Assembly (NCBI GenBank): GCA_021789565.1 | Contig: JAJYJL010000365.1 | Location: 1-7,462, forward strand | From: Acidobacteriota bacterium | GTDB lineage: Bacteria; Acidobacteriota; Terriglobia; UBA7540 | Length of the DNA stretch: 7,462 nucleotides | Direction of reading: 5' to 3' | Shown: positions 5,306 to 7,462 of the stretch, piece by piece | Position numbering within the stretch: position 1 is the first letter of the stretch | Layout of the letters: every line of letters starts with the position of its first letter | The notes under the pieces: model-generated | What the model saw: the letters and a program-made list of their open reading frames with translations, nothing else | Database searches by the model: none | Told to the model about the DNA's origin: nothing | Translations under genes and position numbers: made by a program

Positions 5306-5313
5306 CACGAAAA
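5294..5313. promoter_or_regulatory. 8-bp inverted repeat over the methyltransferase -35
   Basis: TTTTCGTG-ACAA-CACGAAAA is perfectly symmetric, covers the -35 box and abuts the AACC-N7-GGTT palindrome. It could be a second operator, or a hairpin upstream of the transcript. No copy is seen at the controller promoter. Confidence 0.5.
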
Positions 5314-5386
5314 ATGAGGGTTGCACCGATCTTAATTCCGGTTGGAGTAAGATGCATGGTTCTCTCGCGGCCCCAAGCGAGGGCCG

Positions 5387-5500
5387 TCATTTGCATAGGC
5401 ACTCAAAATACCGGATGGCATCACCATCCGCCATTGAATCGTCGGATTCTACCAATTCCTTGAGAGATTCCTCCCTTACGGCTATCGCATTGTCCCACAT
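5387..5500 (-). CDS. Doubtful small ORF, 37 residues
   Basis: An ATG at 5500 opens a 37-codon frame with an acidic, protein-like composition (VREESLKELVESDDSMADGD) ending in YFECLCK. It has no clear ribosome-binding site. The frame also contains the perfect hairpin CGGATGG-CATCA-CCATCCG (5412-5430). It could be a tiny gene, the remnant of a gene lost when the neighbouring module arrived, or chance. I do not recognise it. Confidence 0.2.
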   Translation of the reverse strand: MWDNAIAVREESLKELVESDDSMADGDAIRYFECLCK

Positions 5501-5592
5501 ACTTCGAGGTTTTTGCGATGTATGCGATCAAGCGTGACTCACGTTAAAACGCCAGCAGTACAATGTGGCATGGGCGGCTCGCCTATGAAGCA

Positions 5593-5683
5593 GGTAGCCA
5601 AGGTCAACCGCATTTCAGGTTGACCGTGGGTTCGTCGTTTTCCCGAAGGGCCCACGGTCAGAAAATCGCTGACCGTGGCTACC
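5593..5683. repeat. Compound palindromic repeat (REP/BIME-like)
   Basis: Several arms of a TGACCGTGG-type unit alternate in orientation. The outer arms GGTAGCCAAGGTCA (5593-5606) and TGACCGTGGCTACC (5670-5683) pair at 13 of 14 positions. Inside, GGTCAACC/GGTTGACC (5602-5609, 5618-5625), a 10-bp pair TGACCGTGGG/CCCACGGTCA (5621-5630, 5651-5660) and a 10-bp pair CCACGGTCAG/CTGACCGTGG (5652-5661, 5669-5678) offer alternative folds. It lies just after the 3' end of the ATPase gene, which is typical for REP clusters. The remaining gap (5314-5592) holds only the doubtful small ORF and a short CTCGC/GCGAG hairpin near 5362-5379. Confidence 0.75.
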
Positions 5684-5702
5684 ACTACTCTGCCACTACA
5701 TC

Positions 5703-7462
<1,760 letters not shown>

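Noticed and set aside
5352..5537. Plus-strand ORF of 61 codons with a GGAG upstream
   Set aside because: The spacing of GGAG to ATG is acceptable, but the translation shows no recognisable feature and competes with an equally weak minus-strand frame. It is not supported strongly enough to list as a gene.
5593..5683. CRISPR array
   Set aside because: The repeated units alternate in orientation with spacers of unequal, short length. This is a palindromic repeat cluster, not direct repeats with uniform spacers.

Overview
This is a GC-rich bacterial chromosomal window. Compact coding, mammalian-type PTPS paralogues, promoters placed almost on top of start codons and GC-rich palindromic intergenic repeats together suggest Acidobacteriota or a similar soil lineage. 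That placement is an inference from style; there is no rRNA or other marker in the window.

Layout: (1) Positions 1-2240, minus strand: a tight four-gene operon, read from right to left. It encodes a family 2 membrane glycosyltransferase, two tandem 6-pyruvoyl-tetrahydropterin-synthase paralogues and GTP cyclohydrolase I (cut by the left edge). Every junction overlaps by 1-4 bases. (2) Positions 2241-2399: a divergent intergenic region with two GC-rich hairpins and a near-consensus promoter. (3) Positions 2400-2936, plus strand: a membrane-anchored thioredoxin-like protein of the TlpA/ResA type. (4) Positions 2937-3485: repeats and a broken, frameshifted cupin gene. (5) Positions 3486-5313: a complete type II restriction-modification module of lower GC. 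It contains a small XRE-family controller, a BamHI-family endonuclease overlapping it, and a convergent beta-type DNA methyltransferase with its own promoter. (6) Positions 5314-5702: mostly non-coding, with one doubtful small ORF and a compound palindromic repeat. (7) Positions 5703-7462, minus strand: most of a CopA-type Cu(I)-exporting P-type ATPase, cut by the right edge.

The restriction-modification module is the most informative part. The endonuclease carries the BamHI acidic residues D94, E107 and E109 (BamHI D94, E111, E113) and the DNA-contact residues N112, S114, R118, D150, R151 and D197, so GGATCC is the predicted target. The lysine of BamHI (K61) is replaced by arginine, and the BamHI C-terminal tail is absent. 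A 15-bp palindrome, AACC-N7-GGTT, lies at the controller/endonuclease promoter and again in the spacer of the methyltransferase promoter. This suggests one operator through which the controller coordinates both transcription units.

The pterin operon implies flux from GTP through dihydroneopterin triphosphate to 6-pyruvoyl-tetrahydropterin. Both PTPS copies have the Cx5HGH spacing of the biopterin-type enzyme rather than the Cx3HGH of E. coli QueD. Why a membrane glycosyltransferase heads this operon is not explained by any pathway I know.
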